From assembly GCA_046297095.1 (NCBI GenBank), contig JBKCNS010000030.1, positions 1 through 19,186 of the forward strand: DNA of 19,186 nucleotides, given 5' to 3'. The notes below the pieces were generated by a model. It saw nothing but the letters and a program-made list of their open reading frames with translations, ran no database searches and was not told where the DNA came from. A program made the translations under genes and the position numbers. Positions 1-7,926 of this stretch are shown here, one piece after another. This stretch comes from JBBATK01 sp046297095 (GTDB lineage: Bacteria; Bacteroidota; Ignavibacteria; Kapaibacteriales; NICIL-2). Each line of letters opens with the position of its first letter. The first letter of the stretch is position 1.

Positions 1-67
1 TCAACATGCCGTAAGTTTGCAACTCTTTAGTGGACGCGGCCCGAAATACCGGCGCCTTGTTCACGAT

Positions 68-139
68 GATCTCGTAGCTCAGTGGTAGAGCATCTGACTT
101 TTAATCAGAGGGTCGTGGGTTCAAGTCCCCCCGAGATCA
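68..139 (+). tRNA. tRNA-Lys, anticodon TTT
   Basis: A full cloverleaf can be folded by eye. The acceptor stem GATCTCG (68-74) pairs with CGAGATC (132-138), with discriminator A139. The D-arm is GCTC/GAGC (77-80, 88-91). The anticodon stem TCTGA/TCAGA closes the loop CTTTTAA, giving anticodon TTT at 100-102, which reads Lys codons. The T-arm is GTGGG/CCCCC around TTCAAGT, with one U-C mismatch at its second pair. CCA is not encoded after the discriminator. The 67 bases before it reach the window edge and show no gene. The defence operon ends about 330 bp downstream, in the opposite orientation. Confidence 0.95.
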
Positions 140-144
140 CATAG

Positions 145-177
145 CGGGAAAGATCGGCAACGGTCTTTCCCGTTTTT
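145..177 (+). terminator. Rho-independent terminator of the tRNA-Lys
   Basis: An 11-bp stem (145-155 with 162-172, one G-U pair) closes a six-base loop GGCAAC and is followed at once by five T (173-177). It starts 6 bases after the tRNA discriminator, so it most likely ends the tRNA transcript. Confidence 0.85.
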
Positions 178-203
178 CGTTTGTGGGTTGGGGGTGAGTT
201 TGC

Positions 204-363
204 GAGTGTTATCCCCGCGAGGTCTTCGAGCGAATTGTTGTTGACGAGCGTTCGCCCCGCGAGGTCTTCGAGCCCTTCGACTCCGCTCAGGGAGCACGCA
301 GTCGAGCGCCGTCCCGAGCGGAGCCGAGGGAAAGCAAGCGGGTGACGAGGTCTGGAAACTCAA
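204..363 (+). repeat. GC-rich dispersed repeat block, copy A
   Basis: The block starts with a 42-bp unit (204-245) followed by a partial second unit (from 246); both contain CCCCGCGAGGTCTTCGAGC. The part 261-363 is nearly identical to 14803-14905 over 103 bp, with two compensating one-base indels. Within it, arms at 273-293 and 312-330 are imperfect inverted complements and could form a long hairpin. The block ends in GGAAACTCAA. It lies between the tRNA and the 3' end of hsdR. Open frames through it (PERSRRARRPRG-type peptides) are low-complexity by-products. The remaining 364-467 shows nothing I recognise. Confidence 0.8.
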
Positions 364-467
364 GACTAGAACGCCATCGTTGCGCGTGGTCCATTCCCTC
401 GCACCACGTCTCCTCGGTACACTCCACCGTTAACCACTACCCACCGCAACCCCTGCCATACCCGGCG

Positions 468-3400
468 CTACACCCATGCTTCGCAAAGCACTTCTGCTTG
501 CTGCAGTACCAATTGAGCTGCCGCCGATTCCAGATCGGGCGGGTAGCCATGCTTACGGAGAATGCGCTTAATCAATACCCGGATTGCAGCGCGAGCTTGC
601 TCGCGAAGATTCCAATCGATGGTGACGCTAGCACGTACTTGCTGAACAAGTTCGGTGGCAATAAGCTTGAGCTTAGTATCGCCCATCACTTCACGCGCCG
701 CATCGTTTTGCGACAAAGCATCGTAAAAAGCCATCTCATCGTCGTTCAAGCCCAGAGCTTCGCCGCGAGCAACAGCATTGCGAATGTCGGCGGCGAGGCG
801 TATCAGTTCCTCAATTACTTCTTGCGTTTCGATTGCACGGTTGTGATAGCGGTTCAATGTTTCCTGAAGCATTTCCGAAAAACGCTTGGATTCAACCACA
901 TTGCGTTTTGTGCGCTCACGAATCTCGTCGCGCAGAAGAGTCTCGAGCAGCTCGGCGGCAACGTTTTTATAGCGGAGATTCCGTACCTCTGCTAAGAACT
1001 CTTCGGAAAGAATACTGATATCCGGTTTCCGAATGCCCGCTGCGGTGAATACATCTATCACGCCTTGGTCTGCGGTAATTGCTCGGTCTACCAACTGCCG
1101 AATAGCTGCATCGATGCGCTCCGGATTGCCGGACGCTTGTTCACGCTCTTTGTTGATGCCACCATTAACAGCTTCGAAGAAGGCGATGTCATCCCGAATC
1201 TTTAAAGCCTCGGCATCGGCAGCACAAATCGCAAATGCGCGTTTAATATCCAGCACAAGTTTGTTGAAACGTGCTTTGCCGTTCTGCTGCGAATAAATGT
1301 GTTCCTTCGCAGGAGCAAGCAACATCAATCGTGCCTTGATATTGTCTCCATACCACGCTGTCCAATCGAAGCCGTGAAGCATGGCACAAAGAGAATCGTA
1401 CTTCTCCAGCATAATGGATACCGCTTCGGTCACAGGATTGTTTGTGGTGCCACGACCGCCGCTTTGTGTATAACTCACCAACGCTTGTTTCAAACTGTCT
1501 GCCAATCCCAGATAATCCACCACTAATCCACCGGGCTTATCGCGGAACACACGGTTAACACGGGCTATGGCCTGCATGAGTCCATGCCCTCGCATGGGTT
1601 TATCGATATACATAGTGCTCAGGCATGGGGCATCAAAGCCGGTGAGCCACATGTCGCGTACAATCACGATATCAAATTCCGATGAAGGGCGTTTGAACTC
1701 TTCAGCTAAATCTTTGCGTAATTGCTTGGTGCGTATGTGCTGCTGCCACTCCGGACCGTCGTCGGCGCTGCCGGTCATGATCACATGTATTCGCTGTGCC
1801 CACTCGGGTTTTTTGGAAACGAGAATTGAGTATAACTCCACACAGATTCTACGGCTCATGCAAACGATCATTGCCTTGCCGGCAATGGCTTCGCTGCGCG
1901 CCGTAAAATGAGAGATAAAATCGTCGGCGATAACATTCAAGCGATCCTTGTCGCCAACAAGCGCCTCTAAAGCTGCCCACTTTGTTTTGAGTTGCTCTTT
2001 ATGATCGGCCTCTTCCGCTTCCGTTATTTCTTCGAATTCATCATCGAGGGTAGAAAGAATGGAGTCGTTCAATCGGAGTTTAACAATTCTACTTTCGTAA
2101 TAGATAGGCACGGTGGCGTTATCGGCCACGGCACGTTGAATATCATACACGCTGATATAATCACCGAATATTGCTCGGGTATTAGCGTCGGTGGTTTCGA
2201 TGGGTGTGCCTGTGAACCCGATAAACGCTGCATTGGGAAGAGCATCGCGCACATTACGCGCAAAGCCGTCGATCAAATCATACTGAGAGCGATGCGCTTC
2301 GTCTGCTATCACCACGATATTGTGACGATCGGAAAGCAGCGGCATGCGCGCGCCTTTTTCGCCTGCGGAGAACTTATGAATGGTTGTGAATACCACTCCC
2401 CCACTGGTGACGCGAAGCAAGGAACGCAACTCCGCTACCGAACCCGCCTGACGTGGTTCTTGACCCAAATATTCATCACATCGTTTGAACTGCGAATACA
2501 ATTGATCATCAAGATCATTGCGATCGGTGAGCACCACGATAGTTGGGTTCTCCATTGCGGGCGAGCGCGCAATACGGGCTGCGTAAAAGAGCATGGTAAA
2601 GCTCTTTCCGGAACCTTGCGTGTGCCACACCACACCAACACGCTTATCGCCAATCGAACCGGTGGGATTTGGCCGGGCATAGAATGTACCGCCTTCTCGA
2701 ACGGCTTCTTGCAGGCCGCCTGCACGAAGTGTTTCGCTCACAGCAGCATTAACGGCATGGTACTGATGATAGCCGGCAAGAATCTTGTGGACGGTGTGCG
2801 AATCGGTGTCTTCCTCGAAGGCAATGAAGTTGACGATCAAATCAAGAAAACGAGATTTAGCAAACACACCGGGAATGAGTGTCTCAAGTTCCGGTGTGTG
2901 ATCATCTGCAATTTCGTCGCCATGCACGGTGCGCCACACTTTAAACCATTCCTTCGACGCAGTCAGAGAACCAATGCGAGCTGATATTCCGTCCGACACC
3001 ACAAGCAATTCCGCGTAGCGCATCAATGCGGGAATCTCTTGCTTATAGGTTTGAAGCTGATCGAAGGCACGCCAAATAGTAGCTTTTTCGTCCGAAGGAT
3101 TTTTTAATTCAATTACCGCAAGGGGCAAGCCATTCACAAACACCACGATATCCGGGCGGCGATTCTTGGAATTCTCGATGATGGTGAATTGATTTACAGC
3201 TACAAAGTCGTTGCTGGCCGGGCGCGCAACATCCACGAGCGATACCGTGTAGCCCTCGATGGAGCCGTCGGCACGCTTGCGTTCCAGGGTAATGCCGTTG
3301 CACAACAAATCGTGAAAGCGGCGATTCGATTCGGTTAATCCCGATGCGTCCGCGCGTTCAATTCTTCGAATAGCTTCCTCGATATCATCGGCAGAAATGC

Positions 3401-3578
3401 CAGGGTTGCAACGCTGTATTGCGTCGCGTAAACGTTGGTGAAGAAGAGCGGAACTATATGACACGCGCTCACAGCCCGGCATATCGGGCGCGATATCCGG
3501 CCCATGAAGAATGGTATAACCACAATCACGTAGCCAATCAAGTGCAAGGGTTTCTATGTCTGCTTCCGTAAGGGGCAT
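468..3578 (-). CDS. hsdR: Type I restriction endonuclease subunit R (HsdR)
   Basis: This is the motor and nuclease subunit of a type I RM enzyme: it translocates DNA with ATP and cuts far from unmethylated sites when bound to HsdM and HsdS. The 1036-aa product has the usual family length and layout. The N-terminal nuclease domain carries PD143...E157-L-K159, the PD-(D/E)xK pattern. The SF2 helicase follows: Walker A HTQGSGKS (319-326), DEAH box (426-429), TGTP motif III (456-459) and a motif VI-like QAIARVNR. The C-terminal helical part binds the methylase. The start is a conventional ATG giving MPLTEADIE, typical of HsdR; no clear Shine-Dalgarno is visible. It is the last gene of the operon, separated from hsdM/hsdS by Hachiman and two other genes. 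It belongs to a different HsdR subfamily from the remnant at 5662-5799. Confidence 0.96.
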   Translation of the reverse strand: MPLTEADIETLALDWLRDCGYTILHGPDIAPDMPGCERVSYSSALLHQRLRDAIQRCNPGISADDIEEAIRRIERADASGLTESNRRFHDLLCNGITLERKRADGSIEGYTVSLVDVARPASNDFVAVNQFTIIENSKNRRPDIVVFVNGLPLAVIELKNPSDEKATIWRAFDQLQTYKQEIPALMRYAELLVVSDGISARIGSLTASKEWFKVWRTVHGDEIADDHTPELETLIPGVFAKSRFLDLIVNFIAFEEDTDSHTVHKILAGYHQYHAVNAAVSETLRAGGLQEAVREGGTFYARPNPTGSIGDKRVGVVWHTQGSGKSFTMLFYAARIARSPAMENPTIVVLTDRNDLDDQLYSQFKRCDEYLGQEPRQAGSVAELRSLLRVTSGGVVFTTIHKFSAGEKGARMPLLSDRHNIVVIADEAHRSQYDLIDGFARNVRDALPNAAFIGFTGTPIETTDANTRAIFGDYISVYDIQRAVADNATVPIYYESRIVKLRLNDSILSTLDDEFEEITEAEEADHKEQLKTKWAALEALVGDKDRLNVIADDFISHFTARSEAIAGKAMIVCMSRRICVELYSILVSKKPEWAQRIHVIMTGSADDGPEWQQHIRTKQLRKDLAEEFKRPSSEFDIVIVRDMWLTGFDAPCLSTMYIDKPMRGHGLMQAIARVNRVFRDKPGGLVVDYLGLADSLKQALVSYTQSGGRGTTNNPVTEAVSIMLEKYDSLCAMLHGFDWTAWYGDNIKARLMLLAPAKEHIYSQQNGKARFNKLVLDIKRAFAICAADAEALKIRDDIAFFEAVNGGINKEREQASGNPERIDAAIRQLVDRAITADQGVIDVFTAAGIRKPDISILSEEFLAEVRNLRYKNVAAELLETLLRDEIRERTKRNVVESKRFSEMLQETLNRYHNRAIETQEVIEELIRLAADIRNAVARGEALGLNDDEMAFYDALSQNDAAREVMGDTKLKLIATELVQQVRASVTIDWNLREQARAAIRVLIKRILRKHGYPPDLESAAAQLVLQQAEVLCEAWV

Positions 3579-3583
3579 GGGGG

Positions 3584-3751
3584 TTAATGCTTGGTGCGAT
3601 AAGCTTGCTTTGCGTTTGTAGGCGCGGTTGGAAATGCCATTTGAAGCTTTCCATCTTTACCAAGAGGTTTAAAATACTGCTGACGCATGGCAGGAGAGTC
3701 TCTGCTTTGCGTGGTGTTTTCTAAGCAATCATGAATCTGACAATGATGCAT
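3584..3751 (-). CDS. Possible small ORF, 55 aa, directly before hsdR
   Basis: An ATG at 3751 opens 55 codons ending in TAA only 5 bp before the hsdR ATG. A shorter version from the ATG at 3688 gives 34 aa, ending in NAKQAYRTKH. The frame stays open for roughly twenty more codons upstream, so it could also be the tail of a decayed gene. No domain or transmembrane segment is recognisable. Its tight spacing to hsdR suggests a coupled leader peptide or small gene, but chance is a real alternative. The rest of 3752-3867 shows no gene. Confidence 0.3.
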   Translation of the reverse strand: MHHCQIHDCLENTTQSRDSPAMRQQYFKPLGKDGKLQMAFPTAPTNAKQAYRTKH

Positions 3752-3867
3752 TGAATGCGAGTATGTATGGTGCGCAAAATACCGTTCGGTGATTAACCTT
3801 GGAGCTGCGTGTGGAGGAAGTTAGAGGGGATAACTCCGTGCACCACAGCAAGTATTTGTAAATCCTA

Positions 3868-4638
3868 TCATGTTAGTAGTTGTTGTACATGTCCGGCCTC
3901 TGTTGCTTTTATTGCTGCTACTAATTGCTTTCGAACGGATTCATAAGACCGTGCGCCTTGACAGTGTTTATCAAGCTCGCGCAGAGACGTTTGAAGATCC
4001 TGCATAATCTTCCCCATGCGACGTTGCTTCGCCGCAGCTTTCTTGAGTCGCCCAATCTCCGCTAATTGCGCTGCGGTAGAACGCCGCATTACACCCTCAA
4101 GTGCTAAGGTATAGAATTCTCGGAGATCGAATAAAGACGGTTCTATGACAAGCTGCATCTGATATGATTCAGGAATAGTATTATATCTGATAGCTTTAAA
4201 TTGATCGATTGCTCTTTGAATATGCAATGAATATCCGTCTAATCTCGAATCTTGAACCAAACCGCGATGTATACTTGATAGAAACTCGTAACGACTAATT
4301 ACAGTGTCTAGTGTCCTCGATGTGGCCACAATGTATGAAGACTCCATTGCCTGAACTGCCGATCGAGTTAAATCTGAGTAATCTTCTAATTGGTCTTCCA
4401 GGTCATAGGTTTTAGTATACGCAGTTGATTCCAGCCTTTCCTGATTTTCAATGCTGTTTACCGTTGTCATCTCAGCAGCGGCAGGTGTGAATTCCTTACC
4501 CTTGCACACCGGACATCGCTTCTTACCCATCAACACGAAGGGCAGATACCACACATTTAAAAAGAACATCAGCCACCAATTCACGTGCCGCTTAGGGACA
4601 ACATTGGAATGGCATTTTAGGCAGGTCATCGTGGTCAT
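3868..4638 (-). CDS. Zinc-ribbon protein with helical C-terminus, unknown function
   Basis: I do not recognise a named family. The 256-aa product opens with MTTMTCLKCHSN, then an aromatic, hydrophobic stretch (WWLMFFLNVWYLPFVLMG), then RCPVCKG: two CxxC knuckles, a probable zinc ribbon with a membrane-seeking insert between them. The rest is charged and helical, with a Lys/Arg-rich probable coiled coil near the C-terminus (AEIGRLKKAAAKQRRMGK). I chose the ATG at 4638. The frame extends in-frame to a TTG at 4722, but that adds 28 residues with no family features and would overlap the upstream gene. It lies 55 bp after the DUF2971 stop, and the two genes look more AT-rich than the RM genes around them, suggesting joint acquisition. 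A helper or membrane partner of the DUF2971 protein is possible but unproven. Confidence 0.75.
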   Translation of the reverse strand: MTTMTCLKCHSNVVPKRHVNWWLMFFLNVWYLPFVLMGKKRCPVCKGKEFTPAAAEMTTVNSIENQERLESTAYTKTYDLEDQLEDYSDLTRSAVQAMESSYIVATSRTLDTVISRYEFLSSIHRGLVQDSRLDGYSLHIQRAIDQFKAIRYNTIPESYQMQLVIEPSLFDLREFYTLALEGVMRRSTAAQLAEIGRLKKAAAKQRRMGKIMQDLQTSLRELDKHCQGARSYESVRKQLVAAIKATEAGHVQQLLT

Positions 4639-4693
4639 GGCGTCACCATATCGGAGTAGAAAATTTTCGGATAATACTTGTACAATCGTTGTA

Positions 4694-5629
4694 TCACCAA
4701 AACCTTTTTTCGGACTTCGCAAACTGAAGATTAGGTCTTAGAGATCCGGATTTTGTAGCAGCTACAAACAATCTCCAGTCCTGATCACTTTCACCATCAA
4801 ATGATGACAATGGGCCGGTGACAATTGTCGCCAATGGTAGCGCTTCATCCCTTTTCTTATCGAAGTTCGTAATCGAAACATAGGGTCGAACTCGTCCACG
4901 ACTTATAGATACCTTCGGGGAATGCCTTAAAGCCGTGGCGTACATATATAATCTCCACTCACTTTCATGTGAATAGTCGGGCTGCTTTAGAAGCACTGCG
5001 TCACGATAGCACTTCTCAGCGACCGCCCATATGTTCCCATCACTTGACAGGAGTTTCTCAACAATCCTCTCTTGCCTCTTCTTAACCCTCTCCACGTCAT
5101 ATGATACTTTGCCCACACGAATCGGTACATGCCTCTTGTCGTAACGTTCAATTGCCATTCCATCGGTGAAGTTGAACCCAAGAGCAACGCCAGATCCATT
5201 AGCGCCATAGAGCCTCCACTGGCTTATTGCGTCGCTCTCTTCCGTGAAGCAAGCAACGTAGATCGCTCGCACTCTTTCTGGGTCTGGCCCTCCGTACGTA
5301 TCGATAAATTGCGTCATCTTGGCTGTCACTTCAGGCATACCCATCTTCCTGCGCAGCTGCACTGTGAATCTCTCGTCTCCCCTGAGATTGAATACCTGAT
5401 GAGTGTGAAGCAGCAGAGTGCCAAGTTTCGTTTTATGCTTGCGAATTCTTGTACTATTCAAGCCTTCAATCAGAACATCTACGAAGACATCAATCCCGAG
5501 CTTAACCTCCAATGGATCAGACATGGCTGTGCTACGATAAAGCCGCAGAGTACCACTGTCAAGAATCGCCACCGCGCTCTCGAGACTGGTGTAGTGATAG
5601 AGAGTAGGGTAGGTTTTTGCTTTAGCCAT
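4694..5629 (-). CDS. DUF2971 family protein
   Basis: The 311-aa product shows the family's conserved blocks in order: LYHYTS near residue 10, a Ser-Asp-Pro segment near 37, SQWRLYGANGSGVALGF in the middle, ESEWRLYMYA, then an IVTGP block near the C-terminus. The family has no settled biochemical role known to me but is often found among phage-defence and mobile genes. The spaced His-Tyr (YHYT), central Ser/Tyr and late Glu-Trp-Arg recall the layout of ADP-ribosyltransferase-fold enzymes; this is my inference, not an established assignment. The ATG at 5629 gives MAKAKTYPTLYHYTS, which places the first conserved block correctly. It sits between the hsdR remnant and the zinc-ribbon gene, 32 bp after the remnant's stop. 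Confidence 0.85.
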   Translation of the reverse strand: MAKAKTYPTLYHYTSLESAVAILDSGTLRLYRSTAMSDPLEVKLGIDVFVDVLIEGLNSTRIRKHKTKLGTLLLHTHQVFNLRGDERFTVQLRRKMGMPEVTAKMTQFIDTYGGPDPERVRAIYVACFTEESDAISQWRLYGANGSGVALGFNFTDGMAIERYDKRHVPIRVGKVSYDVERVKKRQERIVEKLLSSDGNIWAVAEKCYRDAVLLKQPDYSHESEWRLYMYATALRHSPKVSISRGRVRPYVSITNFDKKRDEALPLATIVTGPLSSFDGESDQDWRLFVAATKSGSLRPNLQFAKSEKRFW

Positions 5630-5661
5630 TCAAAGACTCACTCAATTTGTTTGACAACCAA

Positions 5662-5799
5662 CTAGCAGCGGCTCAATAAACGAGGCCAACTAAGCATGCT
5701 CCTCATCTGCCGCGAGTGCATTCCAATCCCGACTGAATAACCCAGCTCCCCGAACCACGTCAGGGCGTCGCCTTCGATGATGGATTCGTTGAGGGTCAT
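5662..5799 (-). pseudogene. HsdR N-terminal remnant (45 codons)
   Basis: An ATG 6 bp after the hamB stop starts MTLNESIIEGDALTWFGELG, followed by YSVGIG, then unrelated sequence and a TAG. The first 26 residues match the characteristic start of one HsdR subfamily (M-T-x-N-E-S-x-x-E-x-x-A-L-x-W-x-x-x-L-G-Y-x-V-x-x-G). The expected continuation (HGPDxAPxE and the nuclease domain) is missing. The intact hsdR at 468-3578 starts MPLTEADIETLALDWL, so this is not a copy of it. I read it as the stump of the operon's earlier hsdR, lost when the DUF2971/zinc-ribbon/hsdR segment was joined here. The stub may still be translated, but without the nuclease and motor domains it cannot work as HsdR. Confidence 0.75.
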
Positions 5800-5805
5800 G
5801 GGGTG

Positions 5806-7926
5806 CTATAACTCTACTTGGCAGTCTTTGACCAATTCCTGTTCAAACTGATCTAAGTCGAGAGAATCAACGCGAAGCGTTTTAACCGCGGCCAAAGCCT
5901 CATCAATTGTCTCCACCCCGCGAAGCGTTCGAGTCAGCTTGTCGCTCACTTGAAGAGGGATGCCAAATTCTTCAAGTGCTACTTGGAAAGGCGAGCGGAA
6001 AAGATTTTCAAGAGCGGCGGCGAAAAAGGTGTAATCCCCACTGCCTCCGATTACATGGCTGCGGATGTCCGAGAAGGCCCGAAGAATTCGAGGCAGCTCA
6101 AAACTTGCCCACGTTCTTTCAAACTCCAAAACGCGCTCAACTGCTTCATCGACAGTTTCCGCGGCATACTTGCCCGGGCCCAGTTCATCTAAGATACGCC
6201 GTCGAATGTCGGGCGTGTCGCGGAGTTTCTTAATCTTCAATGCAAGCTGCGCTCCTGAAAAAACCCCAGCCTGAGATCTTCCGCTTAACAGATAAGTCCA
6301 TGCGAGCTGGCAAACTTCCTTGAGATTCTCCCAGTCCGGATAGCCGGTCCACGATACCAAAGCCTTCTGGTGGTCTGAAGCCGTCTTGAGGTACCTCGCC
6401 AAAGCCAACAGATTGTCAGGCTCAATGCTCGAATGGACTTTCAGCAGTTCCATCGGCAGGTCGTTCTGCTGTGTGAACGGTTCCATTCGCGTTCTGGATT
6501 CGGGCGAAAGGTCCCCATCGTCCAGATGAACCAGAATACTGTCTGGCATGTCGGCCCCTTGTGTGAACACAGGGAAGTCCACGAAAGGCAATTCCTCCTC
6601 GGGCGGCTCATGGAAGAGGAACACCCGACCAACGAAGTGCTCAAACATCCGGCCCGAGCGCCCCTTGATGTTGTTGAAAGTGAAGAAATCCAGTTTTTCC
6701 CTCGCAATGGTGTTATCGAAGATAATGACGTTCTTTGCCTTTGTGTTAACGCCCTCGATCAGCGTCGAAGTGCAAATCAGCACGTCGATTCTTTCATTAT
6801 TGAACGCTCGCACCACATACTGCCCAAGTGACCTCGGAAGCCTGCCGTGGTGTATCCCGATACTTTGCTTCATCGAACGCGGAAGAATCCACTCTGGATG
6901 AAAGTGCTGCTCCATCCAGACCGCTGCGGAGTCGGCGTCGCGTCTTTGTTCCGTCACTCTCGCATCAAGCAATGCCTTGGCAACCTCGTTCGTACTCTTG
7001 GGCGATTTGCAGAAAATCAGCGTTGGTTCGCCTTGTAGTTGCTTCACCACCTGGCAAAGCGAGTTGAGATCAGAGCCCGACCTTTTCACTCGAATGAGAT
7101 CCGAGGCTACGGTTGCGTATGTGGTGGGGAAAAATCTGCAGCGGTACCGCGCCTCTAGTCCCTCGGGAATTTGCCTGATACAGGGGCCAAGAAGGTAGAA
7201 CTGCCCACCGTCCTTTGAGAGTTTGTAGAACGCGTGATTCAGTGCCACCGTGCGCTTATGGTCTGCGGCGACAGCACCAATCTTATAGAACTCGTCAATG
7301 ACGAAGAAATCGATGTGGGGGAATTCTTTATAGACATTCGCCCGCTCAGCAGTGAACACGAAAATGTTACGGTCACCCGGGCTTTGAGATACCTGCGTGA
7401 CGACCTTGAACGCGGGTGAAAACCTTGAAAGCCGCCGTCTTGTTTCATCAATCAGCGCGATAGTGGGGACCACAACGACGATGTTGTTGTAACGTCCGCT
7501 GGCGATGATGGCGTCGATGACCTTGCTCTTACCGAAGCTCGTCGGTGCGCTGAGGATGATGTTGTCCCCGTCTAGCAACCTACGATAGACTTCCGCCTGC
7601 TCTCGGTGAAAGACTATCGGTTCATCGAAGGTGAGAGGTCGATGGTATTCGTAGGCAATGGAATCCATCAGCGAAAGTGGGCCTTCCTCTAGGTAGGGAA
7701 ACAATCCAAGTTCCCGAACAAGACCATCCAATATTGGCTGGTAACCAGCAAAAGACTCTCTGTTTTCCAAAGCACGGAACACGACATCTCGGCACAGATC
7801 CTCCGAATGGCTGTTGCCGACGGAGCAGTTATTGAAAAGCCGTGCCATCTCCTTCAACAAAGCAAACGGCTGACGGGCTACCGTCTCTTTGTCCGCAAGA
7901 CAACCCTTGAGTTCTTCGAACGTCAT
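5806..7926 (-). CDS. hamB: Hachiman helicase HamB
   Basis: This is a superfamily 2 helicase of 706 aa, the ATP-driven partner of HamA in the Hachiman anti-phage system. The HamAB complex senses damaged or abnormal DNA and releases the HamA nuclease. Visible motifs: motif I APTSFGKS (127-134), motif Ia VPTIALIDE (153-161), motif II with the variant DEFY (211-214) seen in this helicase group instead of DEAD/DEAH, motif V STLIEGVNT (387-395), and motif VI GRSGRM (422-427). The region before residue 100 and the last ~250 residues are family-specific helical domains. Its ATG overlaps the hamA stop by 4 bp (ATGA), so translation is coupled. It follows hsdS and hamA in the RM operon and is followed after 6 bp by the hsdR remnant. 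Confidence 0.92.
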   Translation of the reverse strand: MTFEELKGCLADKETVARQPFALLKEMARLFNNCSVGNSHSEDLCRDVVFRALENRESFAGYQPILDGLVRELGLFPYLEEGPLSLMDSIAYEYHRPLTFDEPIVFHREQAEVYRRLLDGDNIILSAPTSFGKSKVIDAIIASGRYNNIVVVVPTIALIDETRRRLSRFSPAFKVVTQVSQSPGDRNIFVFTAERANVYKEFPHIDFFVIDEFYKIGAVAADHKRTVALNHAFYKLSKDGGQFYLLGPCIRQIPEGLEARYRCRFFPTTYATVASDLIRVKRSGSDLNSLCQVVKQLQGEPTLIFCKSPKSTNEVAKALLDARVTEQRRDADSAAVWMEQHFHPEWILPRSMKQSIGIHHGRLPRSLGQYVVRAFNNERIDVLICTSTLIEGVNTKAKNVIIFDNTIAREKLDFFTFNNIKGRSGRMFEHFVGRVFLFHEPPEEELPFVDFPVFTQGADMPDSILVHLDDGDLSPESRTRMEPFTQQNDLPMELLKVHSSIEPDNLLALARYLKTASDHQKALVSWTGYPDWENLKEVCQLAWTYLLSGRSQAGVFSGAQLALKIKKLRDTPDIRRRILDELGPGKYAAETVDEAVERVLEFERTWASFELPRILRAFSDIRSHVIGGSGDYTFFAAALENLFRSPFQVALEEFGIPLQVSDKLTRTLRGVETIDEALAAVKTLRVDSLDLDQFEQELVKDCQVEL

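Noticed and set aside
68..139. tRNA-Lys as integration site for the defence operon
   Set aside because: tRNA genes often flank islands, but I found no second copy of the tRNA 3' end in the window, no integrase gene, and the operon points toward the tRNA with a repeat block between.
383..406. CGTGGT/ACCACG hairpin downstream of hsdR as its terminator
   Set aside because: A 6-bp stem with a 12-nt loop and no T-tract is within chance expectation.
342..995. 217-aa plus-strand frame, with similar long plus-strand frames across the hsdR, hsdM and hsdS genes
   Set aside because: They lie antisense to genes with full domain matches, have no recognisable domains and no start context; they are mirror frames of well-coding DNA.
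3814..3837. Hairpin after the zinc-ribbon gene as a terminator
   Set aside because: Only about 7 bp with a bulge and no T-tract on the minus strand; not strong enough to claim an end of transcription.
4639..4722. 28-residue N-terminal extension of the zinc-ribbon protein
   Set aside because: It would need a TTG start and a 29-bp overlap with the DUF2971 gene, and adds nothing resembling a domain before the CxxC motif.
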